A DNA stretch of 64,000 nucleotides, from assembly GCA_052161625.1 (NCBI GenBank), contig CP197412.1. One strand, written 5' to 3'. The notes beneath the pieces were generated by a model. That model saw nothing but the letters and a program-made list of their open reading frames with translations. It searched no databases and had not been told where the DNA came from. The stretch is from JBKCUI01 sp052161625 (GTDB lineage Bacteria > Planctomycetota > Planctomycetia > Pirellulales > Pirellulaceae). Position 1 is the stretch's first letter; every line of letters begins with the position of its first letter. A program made the translations under genes and the position numbers. Positions 25,371-33,683 of this stretch are shown piece by piece.

Positions 25371-26879
25371 TTAGGCCAATATATCCGTGAGGACTTCACC
25401 GTGAACGTTGGTCAGTCGGCGTTGGATTCCATTGTGGTAATAAGTCAGTCGCGTGTGATCGATTCCTAGCAAGTGAAGGACGGTCGCATGGAAATCGTAC
25501 CAATGCACCGGCTTCTCCACCGCTTTCCAGCCGATCTCGTCGGTAGCCCCATAGCCCATCCCTCTCCTGAGTCCCCCTCCGGCCATCCAGACGGAGAATC
25601 CGAGCATGTTGTGGTCTCTCCCTGCACCAACCACGTCCGCTTTGGATTGCGTAAACGGAGTTCTGCCAAACTCGGTGGTGAAGAGTACCAAGGTGTCGTC
25701 GAGCATCCCTCGCTGACGCAAATCCTTTAGCAACGCAGCAACGGGCTGGTCGATTCGGTGTGCTTCGCGCGTGTGATTCTCCTTGACATCTTCATGACCA
25801 TCCCAGTTGATACGTGGAGAACCAAACGAACCGCCGGAGAAGAGTTGAACAAAACGAACTCCATTCTCCAGCAGCCTTCGCGCCATCAGACAACGGCGTC
25901 CCATACCGTCGGTTTCCTCGGAACCAATTCCATACATGTTCAGCATCTCCATCGACTCGCGATTCAAATCGGTCACGATGGGGACTGCGATTTGCATTTT
26001 GGCAGCTAGCTCATAGCTCTTCATTCTCGCCAGGAGTGCGTCTTCTGGTCCCGTCTGTTCCAAAAGTCTTTCGTTCAAGCCGCGGAGGAGATCTCGGGAT
26101 GCGCGATCCGACTCTGGTGCAATCGATTGTTCAGGAGGATGCAAATCGTGCAGGACGGTTCCTTTACTTCGGAACGTGACACCTTGGTGCTGCGCCGGAA
26201 GAAACCCGTTGGACCAATTGATTTCACCACCAGCGGGGTACCCGCGTTCATCGGGCAAAACGACATACGATGGTAGCTCATCGGTCTCGGCGCCTAATCC
26301 GTAGGAGGCCCAAGCACCCATGACGGGAAAGCCGTTTAGACGAAAGCCTGTGTTCTCTTCGAATGTAGCCGGCGTATGGTTCGCGGATTCAGCCACCATG
26401 GATCGAATGACGGTCAATTCATCGGCAACTTCTGCTAGGCGTGGGAACAAATCGGAGATCCATAAGCCGCTTTCTCCGCGTTGGCGAAAGCCCCAATCGT
26501 TCTTCCTAATCAATCCGATCTGATCGAAGAATGTGACAGGGCGGTCTTCCGTCGAAAGGGATTTTCCGTGAAACCGTTCCAACTCCGGCTTGTAATCGAA
26601 AGAATCAATATGACTGAAACCACCGCAGCAGCAGATGTGTAGGACTCGCTTGGCGCGCGGCACGTGATGCGGTGTGCCCATAGCTTCGGCCGCTGTTTGG
26701 CCGGGCGATCGCATCGGAGGGGCCGCTGACGCCTCCCGATGAACGAGCGACGCCAGGGCGACTCCCGCGAGCGAGTTCGATGCCAGCGAAAGGAGTTGGC
26801 GCCGTGCCAGAGAACCTTGCGTGTTCCAAACTGGATTCTCTGGTGCATCCATTTGTTTATCGGACATAGAGAAACTCAT
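25371..26879 (-). CDS. DUF1501-family Tat-exported protein
   Basis: A 502-residue member of the DUF1501 family, abundant in planctomycetes and of alkaline-phosphatase/sulfatase-like fold by general knowledge. The N-terminus has a twin-arginine signal (ARRQLLSLASNSLAGVALAS). Family segments include LHICCCGGFSHIDSFDYKPE, FGRTPFTQSK, GRDHNMLGFSVWMAGGG and MGYGATDEIGWKAVE, with the terminal HYNGIQRRLTNVHG. The start is at 26879 or at the in-frame ATG 26867; both overlap the 3' end of the upstream PSD1 gene, indicating translational coupling. Confidence 0.9.
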   Translation of the reverse strand: MSFSMSDKQMDAPENPVWNTQGSLARRQLLSLASNSLAGVALASLVHREASAAPPMRSPGQTAAEAMGTPHHVPRAKRVLHICCCGGFSHIDSFDYKPELERFHGKSLSTEDRPVTFFDQIGLIRKNDWGFRQRGESGLWISDLFPRLAEVADELTVIRSMVAESANHTPATFEENTGFRLNGFPVMGAWASYGLGAETDELPSYVVLPDERGYPAGGEINWSNGFLPAQHQGVTFRSKGTVLHDLHPPEQSIAPESDRASRDLLRGLNERLLEQTGPEDALLARMKSYELAAKMQIAVPIVTDLNRESMEMLNMYGIGSEETDGMGRRCLMARRLLENGVRFVQLFSGGSFGSPRINWDGHEDVKENHTREAHRIDQPVAALLKDLRQRGMLDDTLVLFTTEFGRTPFTQSKADVVGAGRDHNMLGFSVWMAGGGLRRGMGYGATDEIGWKAVEKPVHWYDFHATVLHLLGIDHTRLTYYHNGIQRRLTNVHGEVLTDILA

Positions 26880-29800
26880 TGCTGTTGAGAAGGACCCGCA
26901 CCAACGGTACTAGCCCATGTTGCATTGCAAATTCGAAGGCATACACACGCTCTTCCATTTCTGGATCACGCATTAGAACCGTGCGATAGATTCGATCGAT
27001 TGCGTTTTGCATTGACGTGGGGGAGTCGAGCGGAACCGATACGAGATGGGTCGGATGCGCGATCGATTGAGAGATGGAAAAGAGAAGCGGATTGTTGAGC
27101 AACGCCAGAGACTGAAGCGGGGTCGTAGTTTCGGCTCGCTTCGGAGTCGCGACGGAGGGGTCTGGGCAATCAAATGTATCAAGCAATGGATTGCGTCCCC
27201 CACGAGCGTAGAATCGATAGACGGTACGACGCAGGAAGTGAATCTCGGATTCGTCTTGCGTTGTGTAGGTGTGGGTGCCTTTGACGAACGCGTGTTGCGT
27301 ATCGCGATACCCAACTCCTCCTATTTCGCGGTTTAAACGGTTTGATATCGCTAGGAGGCTATCGCGGAGCTCCTCCGCACCGAGCCGTTTGGGGGGGAAT
27401 CGCCAGAGCCAACGATTGTCCGCATCGGACTGTTTCGCGCTCTCGCGTAGACGAGAACTTTGACGATACGCCGCCGACAAGACAATCGATCGGTGAAGTG
27501 GCTTGAGGCGGTACCCGTCCTCTTGGAACCGCAGAGCAAGATCTTCCAAGAGGTCTGGATGGCTGGGAACACCACCCTGGAACCCGAAGTCATTGGGGGT
27601 GGCTATCAAACCGGTTCCAAAGTGATAGTGCCAAACTCGATTCACCATCACGCGTGCAAAAAGTCCATTCTGGGGGGCCGTGATCCACCGGGCCAATGCG
27701 CCGCGTCGATCCGATTCCGTTTTCGATGCGAGAAAAAGGTGATCGCTTCCGGGCCATCTCAAGGCCGGTAGTCCATTCGGTTCCACCAATGGTCCTGGGT
27801 TTGCGACTTCACCGCGATAAAAGATTCGGTTGGTTTCCAAGGCGTTTCCTGTATGCGTATACAAAACCTTCCTATTCCCTTCCGCCATTTTCGTTTGTTC
27901 GCGCTGAAGCTGCTTGCGTCGTCCCTCCAGCGACTTCATACGCTCTCGCACCTCGACCGGCTGCCCAGCGATAAGTTGTTCGATGGACGAAATCGATCGA
28001 TCGGGATCCGACGCTAGCCATCGCAATTCGTCCTCTGACAGGAGGCGATCGAACAAGGAGGCTTGGAAGACCTTTCCTCGCAGCGATCGGTTTCCACCAG
28101 CAGGGGTGTGACGCAATCCGATGACGACCTGCAACGATATACCCTGTGTTGGCAGCTTTTCGGTGGCGCGATAGTCGATTCCGTAGCGAACACCATTGCG
28201 GTAGATTTGAATGGTCCCATCGGGTGCGTACGCGATCGCAATGTGCACAGGGGTGTTCAGCGCGGATACCTCTTTCTCACCTTGAACGGCTCGAGTGCGG
28301 ACGAAGTTGTTGCTTCCTGCCATCCACTCTTGGGGAGACCGTTCGCCGAATACGATGGCATCGAATTGAGTTCCATCGAGAGTTTGGAGAGAGACGACTC
28401 CTCCTCCCGATTGGGAGAGATCGGAGAGTTGAACCCAAGCGGTCAACGTTTTCGAATCTCCACGCAACTCGAATGCGGGGCTTGCTAGGTATCCACCCGA
28501 TCCATCAAAAGCCGCAAACGTCCCTTCCCTGGTCACCTGGCCATGAGTCGTCCAAGCGAGTGACGAATCGTTGTCCATCGCAGGATCCTTTGCGGACCAG
28601 CCGACTCGTGGGATGGGGAGAGGGCGAGGAGCCTCCGCGGTTAATCCGTCCCGTGGAAGTGAGACGCGAGCCGACTGTTGCACCAAAGTGTCAATATCCA
28701 AGTCAATCGCATCGATCGCGGCTCGAATCTGCTGCTGCGAACGGAACAACTCTCCTTCGACAGGGAGCGATAGAGACTTTTCACCGTGGCGCACCCCGCT
28801 CAAAGAAGCCGCGAACTCATAGTAATTCTGCTGCGAAATCGGATCGAATTTGTGATCGTGGCATCGCGCACATTGGACGGTAAGCCCGAGAAACGTCTGG
28901 CCGACTACTCCTACCAACTCCTCCAATTCGTCCTGCTGCATGGCCAGTCGCGCGAGGGGATTTCCTGCCGGCAAGGTCGTGTTGTGAGGTCCGGCAACCA
29001 AGAAACCCGTCGCTTCCGCTCCCTCGACAGGGGCGGAAAAGAGCGAGTCTCCAGCAACCTGCCATTGAACAAATTCATCGTATGGCATGTCCCGGTTGAG
29101 CGATCGAATGACCCAATTTCTATAGTGCCAAAAGTGGTTGCGAGGTTCGTCGTACTCAAAACCATTCGTTTCACCGAAGCGCACCACGTCTAGCCAATGC
29201 CGCCCCCAACGTTCGCCATAATGAGGTGAAGCGAGCAGTTCATCTACCATTCTTTCGTAGGCGTCAGGAGAACTGTCCGCAATAAACCGCTCCAACAGTT
29301 CGTTGGGTGGTGGAAGTCCCGTGAGATCCAAATGGACGCGACGGAGCAAGGTTCGACGGTCCGCTTCGGGTGATCGACGAAGGTTTCTTTCGTGAAGCGT
29401 TCGATCGATATAGAAGTCTATACGGGTCGGTGCATCGGATGGTTCCGAAGACATTTCGGGGTGCTGGAGCGGCTGCAAGGCCCACCAGTCGTATCCCGCT
29501 CGCGAGGAACTCGTAAAAGCTAACGGGTCGATGGGCGTGTCAGGCCAAACCGCTCCCTCCACAAGCCACTGCTTCCAAGCCTTTTTTGTATCCGCATCCA
29601 ATGGCTTTTTCGGTGGCATCTCATCGCGTTCGATGACCTGCCATAGCAGGCTCTGCAATGGCGAATCGGAATGCAGTACTTGCCCCGAGTCGCTACCTGC
29701 GTTGGCATAAGCGCGCGTGGTGAGATTCAATCCACCTTGCGGATCGCTTCCTGCATGGCAGGCCAGGCAATGTTCACGAAGGATCGGGGCGATTTCGACG

Positions 29801-30045
29801 GGGCTTTCGTCGCCTGGGCCATTGGTGACTGGGCCATTGGTGACTGGGCCTATGTCGGTCGGGGGCTGCTGGGCAAAGACTTGAGCGAGGAGGATCGCAA
29901 AAGGGATTCCCAAAACGATGCACCTGGCTAGTCGCCTTAGAAGCGAGGATCGATGTTTTCGTTGGGTGCGGGGAGACACGGTCGGAAAGGGGGCTTTTGG
30001 GGGGGAGAGGGGGAGGACGCCAATGCAGGGAGAATGAATTATCAT
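26857..30045 (-). CDS. PSD1 / planctomycete cytochrome protein (PSCyt1-DUF1549-LamG-DUF1553)
   Basis: A 1062-residue exported protein. After a signal-type segment (RCIVLGIPFAILLAQVFAQ, to about residue 59) comes the planctomycete cytochrome c domain with heme motif CLACH at 93-97. DUF1549 follows at about 205-420 and includes a second CARCH at about 391-395. A LamG/concanavalin-like insert occupies about 490-640, and DUF1553 ends the protein (about 760-1040, with RVWHYHFGTGLIATPNDFG). Such proteins pair with DUF1501 proteins, as here; proposed roles in polysaccharide breakdown are inference. A 15-bp duplication codes GPVTN repeats after the signal peptide. Confidence 0.92.
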   Translation of the reverse strand: MIIHSPCIGVLPLSPPKAPFPTVSPRTQRKHRSSLLRRLARCIVLGIPFAILLAQVFAQQPPTDIGPVTNGPVTNGPGDESPVEIAPILREHCLACHAGSDPQGGLNLTTRAYANAGSDSGQVLHSDSPLQSLLWQVIERDEMPPKKPLDADTKKAWKQWLVEGAVWPDTPIDPLAFTSSSRAGYDWWALQPLQHPEMSSEPSDAPTRIDFYIDRTLHERNLRRSPEADRRTLLRRVHLDLTGLPPPNELLERFIADSSPDAYERMVDELLASPHYGERWGRHWLDVVRFGETNGFEYDEPRNHFWHYRNWVIRSLNRDMPYDEFVQWQVAGDSLFSAPVEGAEATGFLVAGPHNTTLPAGNPLARLAMQQDELEELVGVVGQTFLGLTVQCARCHDHKFDPISQQNYYEFAASLSGVRHGEKSLSLPVEGELFRSQQQIRAAIDAIDLDIDTLVQQSARVSLPRDGLTAEAPRPLPIPRVGWSAKDPAMDNDSSLAWTTHGQVTREGTFAAFDGSGGYLASPAFELRGDSKTLTAWVQLSDLSQSGGGVVSLQTLDGTQFDAIVFGERSPQEWMAGSNNFVRTRAVQGEKEVSALNTPVHIAIAYAPDGTIQIYRNGVRYGIDYRATEKLPTQGISLQVVIGLRHTPAGGNRSLRGKVFQASLFDRLLSEDELRWLASDPDRSISSIEQLIAGQPVEVRERMKSLEGRRKQLQREQTKMAEGNRKVLYTHTGNALETNRIFYRGEVANPGPLVEPNGLPALRWPGSDHLFLASKTESDRRGALARWITAPQNGLFARVMVNRVWHYHFGTGLIATPNDFGFQGGVPSHPDLLEDLALRFQEDGYRLKPLHRSIVLSAAYRQSSRLRESAKQSDADNRWLWRFPPKRLGAEELRDSLLAISNRLNREIGGVGYRDTQHAFVKGTHTYTTQDESEIHFLRRTVYRFYARGGRNPLLDTFDCPDPSVATPKRAETTTPLQSLALLNNPLLFSISQSIAHPTHLVSVPLDSPTSMQNAIDRIYRTVLMRDPEMEERVYAFEFAMQHGLVPLVRVLLNSNEFLYVR
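29816..29850. repeat. 15-bp duplication in the PSD1 gene
   Basis: GGGCCATTGGTGACT occurs at 29816-29830 and 29831-29845, followed by five bases of a third copy. On the minus strand it encodes GPVTN repeats between the signal peptide and the cytochrome domain, and stays in frame. Confidence 0.9.
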
Positions 30046-30089
30046 ACCAGCTACGTTAGCAAGCCTCGATCATCCTCTCGGAGTTCTTC

Positions 30090-31280
30090 ATGATCCATTT
30101 CATTTCCCCCCTTGTCGCAGTGTGGGCCATTGCGTTGTGGGCCATCGCGTGGTTGGGGTGCCCAGTCTTTGGCGCAGAGCCCATGATGGAGACGGTAAAG
30201 GTCTTTCCGGCTGGCATGGATGGAGTGACGCTATACAGAATCCCAGGCATGGTGGTAACTCCTGGAGGGACGGTTTTGGCGTATGTCGAGGCGCGGCGCA
30301 ATACGAGAGCGGACTGGGGGGAAATCGAAATCCATCTACGCCGCTCCGTCGATGGCGGTCGGACTTGGCTACCATCGCAAAACATTGCCCATCGCGGGGA
30401 ACGCATCGAGGGGAATCCGCGGAAAGCGTCTGGGGGGGAACGGGAACAGACCGTCAACAACCCCGTGATGATCGTCGATCGCGAAACCGGCGCGGTGGAA
30501 ATGCTTTATTGCATCAATTACGCGCGATGTTTTTCCATGCGCAGTCTGGATGACGGAGCCACTTGGAGCGATCCGGTCGATGTCACAGCCACGTTTGAGC
30601 CGTTTCGGAAAGCGTATCCTTGGACCGTGATTGCCACAGGCCCCGGTCACGGTGTTCAGCTCCCCTCCGGCCGACTTGTCGTTCCGATCTGGCTCGCCTA
30701 CGGAAAGGATGGCGCGCATGCGCCGTCCGCTGCCGCGACCATTTACAGCGATGGCCATGGAAAGAATTGGCTCGCGGGGGAACTCGTCTTTCCCAATCAA
30801 GGAGAGTTTGGGAATCCAAATGAAACGATGATTGCGGTGCGTCACGCAGGGGATTGCTTGCTCGTGAATCGAAACGTTTCAATACCGAACCGCAAGCTGG
30901 TATCGACCAGCCCGGATGGTGCCAGCGGCTGGAGTACGCCCCGATTTCAGGCCGAACTTTGGGAACCGATCTGCATGGCGAGCATCGCGACTTACATGCA
31001 CAAGCCCGGGGTGATTCTCTACTCGGCTCCCCGAACGCTCGCACGCGATGCTTCTGGGAAAGAGATCGAAGCGGGACGAGGCAAGCGTGAAAAGCTGACG
31101 ATCCAGTGGAGCGACGACGATGGCCAGACCTGGCCGAATTCCAAGCTACTTGTCGAAGGATCCTCGGCGTACTCCGATCTCGCCGTGCTCGCCGATGGAA
31201 CCATTCTCTGCCTCTACGAAGGGGCGGGAGACGTCGAGATCAAACGGCTGAACTGGGAGTGGCTGGTGACCGAAGACTAA
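30090..31280 (+). CDS. Secreted sialidase-like (BNR/Asp-box) protein
   Basis: A 396-residue exo-alpha-sialidase-family propeller. The signal peptide covers about residues 1-29 (ending PVFGA). The YRIPG motif at 49-53 (RIP) carries one of the catalytic arginines in sialidases, and Asp boxes SxDxGxTW appear at 86-93 (SVDGGRTW), 152-159 (SLDDGATW) and about 341-348 (SDDDGQTW). True sialidase activity is not assured, since planctomycetes use this fold for other sugars. The gene is divergent from PSD1 with a 44-bp gap. Its signal peptide contains a 15-bp duplication. Confidence 0.85.
   Translation: MIHFISPLVAVWAIALWAIAWLGCPVFGAEPMMETVKVFPAGMDGVTLYRIPGMVVTPGGTVLAYVEARRNTRADWGEIEIHLRRSVDGGRTWLPSQNIAHRGERIEGNPRKASGGEREQTVNNPVMIVDRETGAVEMLYCINYARCFSMRSLDDGATWSDPVDVTATFEPFRKAYPWTVIATGPGHGVQLPSGRLVVPIWLAYGKDGAHAPSAAATIYSDGHGKNWLAGELVFPNQGEFGNPNETMIAVRHAGDCLLVNRNVSIPNRKLVSTSPDGASGWSTPRFQAELWEPICMASIATYMHKPGVILYSAPRTLARDASGKEIEAGRGKREKLTIQWSDDDGQTWPNSKLLVEGSSAYSDLAVLADGTILCLYEGAGDVEIKRLNWEWLVTED
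30121..30150. repeat. 15-bp duplication in the sialidase-like signal peptide
   Basis: TGTGGGCCATTGCGT (30121-30135) and TGTGGGCCATCGCGT (30136-30150) are adjacent and differ at one base. They encode duplicated WAIA units within the hydrophobic core of the signal peptide. Confidence 0.85.
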
Positions 31281-31307
31281 CACCAAACCCCCGATGTAGA
31301 AACGAAA

Positions 31308-31393
31308 ATACCCCTGTGGACTTCCTACGAATTTACTTGGCTGCCCCCAGCGTTTGTAAGTTCGATTTGCCCCGAAGTGATCCACAGGGGTAT
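31308..31393. repeat. 86-nt multi-stem foldback between convergent genes
   Basis: Outer arms ATACCCCTGTGGA (31308-31320) and TCCACAGGGGTAT (31381-31393) are perfect 13-bp inverted copies. Inside lie CTTC/GAAG, then CGAATTTAC (31328-31336) with GTAAGTTCG (31356-31364; one G-T), and GCTG-cccc-CAGC (31340-31351). The nested stems form one long imperfect hairpin in the 258-bp gap between the sialidase-like gene and the convergent Gfo/Idh/MocA gene. It may be a structured RNA, a two-way terminator, or a small palindromic mobile element such as a MITE or REP-like unit. Confidence 0.8.
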
Positions 31394-31538
31394 GCTTTTA
31401 TTATCGGACAGATTTGTCTTCAAACCCAATTCCCTGTGCACATTTGGGCGTGCGGGTTTCCTCACTGAACCGGCTGCGAAAACGCATGTTTTCCGGGAGG
31501 ATGTGGTGCTCCACACGCTTCAGAAAAGTGACGCCACG

Positions 31539-32582
31539 TCAATTGCGCGCAAGTGTGACTCTCTTACACGTTTTGGCCGATTTATAGATCGCATGGATCA
31601 GTTCAACACTCTTCCGTCCCTCGACTCCGTCGATCAAATTGGGTGTCCCTTTTTTGAGGGATTTGAGGAAGTCTTCGAACAGGGCTTGGTGAGCTTTGTG
31701 TCCGATCGCTGCGGGATCGGAGGCTCCGCCACCGGTCGTGTTCGATTTCATTTCCTCTTGGATCTTCGCGTCGACCTTTAAACTCTTCGCGAAATCCCAT
31801 TTGATCAGGGCCTCTTCCTCGAGAGTGGCGTAGCCGGTGGAGCCTGCGATTTCCACTCGTTTGAGCGAGCCGGGGTACGCGGCTGTGGTCGCTTCGACCG
31901 ACCCTAGAGCGCCCGATGCGAACTCAAGGCATGCGACAGCAGCGTCTTCGACTTCGATCCGTTCGTGAGCACGCAGCGCGGTCATGGCGTGAAGCGACTT
32001 CACGGGGCCCATAAGCCAAAGGAGCAAATCGATGCTGTGGATCGCTTGGTTCATCAGCGCACCACCGCCGTCGAGTTTCCAAGTACCTCGCCATTGGCCG
32101 CTGTCGTAATACTGCTGGGTTCGATACCACTTCACGTAAGCCGCTGCGAGGGCAATGGATCCGAAACGCCCTGCATCGACGGCTTGTTTGAGCAATTGGG
32201 CGGAGCGGTGGAAGCGAGATGGGAAGATGGTTCCCAGGCGTACACCTTCTTTTTCGCAGGCCGCAATGAGCCTATCGCAGCGAGCGGGAGTGATTTCCAG
32301 TGGCTTTTCCACCAAGACATGTTTTCCGGCGCGGGCTGCCGCGATGCCAGGTTCCAGGTGGGCGCCGCTCGGGGTACAAATGGTCACCACGTCGACGTCG
32401 GGGTTGGCGAGCATGGTTGCTAAGTCGGTGTACGCTGTGCCTCCAAACGCTTTGGTGAATTCAGCCCCCTTTTCGGGAGAACGGCTGTAGCAAGCGACCA
32501 GCCGCGAGCCTTTCATGTCCGCAATCGCTTTGGCATGAAATTTGGCGATCATACCGCAGCCAACAATGGCCCATCCTGTCAT
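31539..32582 (-). CDS. Gfo/Idh/MocA-family NAD(P)-dependent oxidoreductase
   Basis: A 347-residue dehydrogenase. The dinucleotide-binding loop is VGCGMIAKFHA at about 7-17, and EKPLE at 92-96 carries the catalytic Lys of the family. GGGALMNQAIHSIDLLLWLMG has the conserved His/Asp at the active site. Substrate is probably a sugar or inositol derivative, which cannot be resolved. It is followed downstream by the 86-nt foldback and preceded by folD on the same strand (47 bases), with no functional link evident. Confidence 0.9.
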   Translation of the reverse strand: MTGWAIVGCGMIAKFHAKAIADMKGSRLVACYSRSPEKGAEFTKAFGGTAYTDLATMLANPDVDVVTICTPSGAHLEPGIAAARAGKHVLVEKPLEITPARCDRLIAACEKEGVRLGTIFPSRFHRSAQLLKQAVDAGRFGSIALAAAYVKWYRTQQYYDSGQWRGTWKLDGGGALMNQAIHSIDLLLWLMGPVKSLHAMTALRAHERIEVEDAAVACLEFASGALGSVEATTAAYPGSLKRVEIAGSTGYATLEEEALIKWDFAKSLKVDAKIQEEMKSNTTGGGASDPAAIGHKAHQALFEDFLKSLKKGTPNLIDGVEGRKSVELIHAIYKSAKTCKRVTLARN

Positions 32583-32629
32583 CGTGTGTCCTTCATCAGT
32601 TGGGAGGGAATAAGAGTGGTTCTAGTTGA

Positions 32630-33508
32630 TTAAGGATTCGCGAAGCGGAATGCCTCGAGCGTGTTTCGGAGTAGCATGGCGATCGTGAGAGGTCCGACGC
32701 CTCCGGGAACGGGAGTGACGGCCGACGCGATCTCTCGGACACCAGCATAGTCGACATCCCCGACGATTCCTTCACCCGATCGATTGATTCCAACGTCGAT
32801 GACGACCGCGCCAGGTTTGACCATGTCAGCGGTCACAAAATGGGCTTTTCCGATGGCGACGATGAGAATGTCCGCTCGCCGCGCGACCTCTTTCAAATTC
32901 GGGGTGCGGCTATGGACACACGTGACCGTCGCGTTGGCATTGCTTTCCCCGCACGGTCCCGATTTTTGGAGGAGCATGGAGACAAGTGGCTTGCCGACGA
33001 TATCGCTACGTCCGATCACGACGACTTCTTTTCCCTCGGTTGCGATCCCTTCTCGGTGCAACAATTGCATCACGCCGTGGGGGGTGCAAGGGAGATAGCG
33101 AGGGCGCCCTTGCGACATAAGCCCTACGTTTTCGGGTGCAAAGGCATCGACATCTTTCCCGGGGGCAACGGCATCGAGGACTTTCCGTTCGTCGATTTGC
33201 TTGGGGAGCGGCAGTTGGACCAAGATGCCATGGATAGCAGGATCCAGGTTCAAACGTTCGACGAGGGCCAACAATTCCTCGGTGGTCGTTTGGGCGGGGA
33301 GTCGGAAGAGCTGGCTACCGATTCCCGCCTTCTGGCATGCCACCTCCTTGTTGCGGACGTAGACTTGGCTGGCTGGATCTTCACCGACCAAGACTGCGGC
33401 CAAGCAAGGTGATTTTCCGGTTCTCTCGATAATCTTCGCTACTTCTGCTTGGACTTCCTGCCGTATTTGGAGCGCGATGGCTTTGCCATCGAGAACGCGT
33501 GCTGTCAT
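32630..33508 (-). CDS. folD: Bifunctional methylenetetrahydrofolate dehydrogenase/cyclohydrolase
   Basis: Interconverts 5,10-methylene-, methenyl- and 10-formyl-tetrahydrofolate. The 292-residue protein starts at ATG 33508 (MTARVLDGKAIA); the open 24 codons upstream lack similarity. The catalytic Lys is in SQVYVRNKEVACQKAG, with QLPLPKQID, CTPHGVMQLL and the NADP loop GRSDIVGKPLVSMLL. PVPGGVGPLTIAMLLRNT ends the protein normally. With folP elsewhere in the window it makes two folate genes, not linked. Confidence 0.97.
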   Translation of the reverse strand: MTARVLDGKAIALQIRQEVQAEVAKIIERTGKSPCLAAVLVGEDPASQVYVRNKEVACQKAGIGSQLFRLPAQTTTEELLALVERLNLDPAIHGILVQLPLPKQIDERKVLDAVAPGKDVDAFAPENVGLMSQGRPRYLPCTPHGVMQLLHREGIATEGKEVVVIGRSDIVGKPLVSMLLQKSGPCGESNANATVTCVHSRTPNLKEVARRADILIVAIGKAHFVTADMVKPGAVVIDVGINRSGEGIVGDVDYAGVREIASAVTPVPGGVGPLTIAMLLRNTLEAFRFANP

Positions 33509-33683
33509 GCCGCAGACCTGGGATTTCGTTAACGGTGGTGGGGTATTACGGTTCAATCGGGATATCGCCCAAACGACCATCTGTTATATTCTTTGAGATA
33601 GTATCCCGTCGAGCACCCTGACCTGCCAGACAATTGTGTTTTGGCCCGAGCTCGGCAATCCCTGTTTGATTTTGCAGAGTCTG

